The notes under the pieces: generated by a model
What the model was told of the DNA's origin: nothing
The model's input: the letters and a program-made list of their open reading frames with translations, nothing else
Database searches by the model: none
Shown: one piece after another, positions 63,694 to 64,000 of the stretch
Numbering within the stretch: the first letter of the stretch is position 1
How the letters are laid out: every line of letters begins with the position of its first letter
NCBI RefSeq assembly: GCF_001039355.2
Contig: NW_019774725.1
Span: 209,336-273,335 of the forward strand
DNA: 64,000 nucleotides
Source: Lingula anatina
Lineage: Eukaryota > Brachiopoda > Lingulata > Lingulida > Lingulidae
Reading direction: 5' to 3'
Program-made: the position numbers and the translations under genes

Positions 63694-64000
63694 ATTCTAG
63701 ACATGACATCCTGGGTTGGTTAGCACATTACAACTGAGAAATGCTTTATATTACATTAATGAAGTTATCTTCATCACATCTACACAAACATATTATCATG
63801 ATGAAATTTGGGGAAGACTTGTAGCTATAACAGTTGGTCTATCAACATGCCTATGAATTCCAAGGGCAATTTATTCTGAAACATGGACAATTCAACCGAG
63901 TTTGTCAAATACATGATGCAAGTTCATATTACTTTCTGACCTTATAAAACCAAGCCAACATTTCCAAAAATGTTCACACTCATAATACTAGCAGTTGCTT
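63694..64000. other. CECR2 intron at right edge, no exon seen
   Basis: No splice-flanked open stretch resembling the N-terminal CECR2 sequence was found, so the upstream coding exon(s) must lie beyond the window. Confidence 0.5.

Overview
This is animal nuclear DNA: AT-rich, intron-rich, with GT-AG splice sites, microsatellites and many small inverted-repeat elements. Two conserved animal genes are recognisable from their proteins: a BRSK/SAD-type kinase and CECR2. The repeat character, the residual heterozygosity and the scaffold gaps (a 304-base N run and a single N) suggest a heterozygous marine invertebrate. I would guess a bivalve or other mollusc, but the species cannot be fixed from sequence alone.

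Layout. 1-10394 is gene-poor flank. It holds a ~34-bp minisatellite with an assembly gap (about 4439-5170), a TA-flanked terminal-inverted-repeat element (6176-7731) and a weak candidate small transcript (7816-9297). 10395-43058 is the BRSK kinase gene on the minus strand. I could join 20 coding exons in one frame to a 709-residue protein, stop included. Two features stand out. The last six coding exons occur twice (copies at 10395-15120 and 15258-19982, separated by a lone N). And there are two alternative versions of exon 10, each 52 nt and with identical splice phases, that can only be used one at a time. 45069-63426 is most of CECR2, also on the minus strand: 16 coding exons, 1127 residues in frame, with the 5' end beyond the right edge. 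Its largest intron (51364-60899) hosts a two-exon gene on the opposite strand (56450-59910) for a secreted, probably GPI-anchored, six-cysteine protein that I do not recognise.

Function. BRSK is an LKB1-activated kinase of the AMPK-related family, known for neuronal polarity and presynaptic organisation. CECR2 is the large subunit of an ISWI-type (SNF2L) chromatin remodeller and reads acetyl-lysine through its bromodomain. They lie head-to-tail on one strand about 2 kb apart, with no sign that they act together. Exon joins were worked out by eye from splice signals, reading phase and family similarity. No search or transcript data were available.
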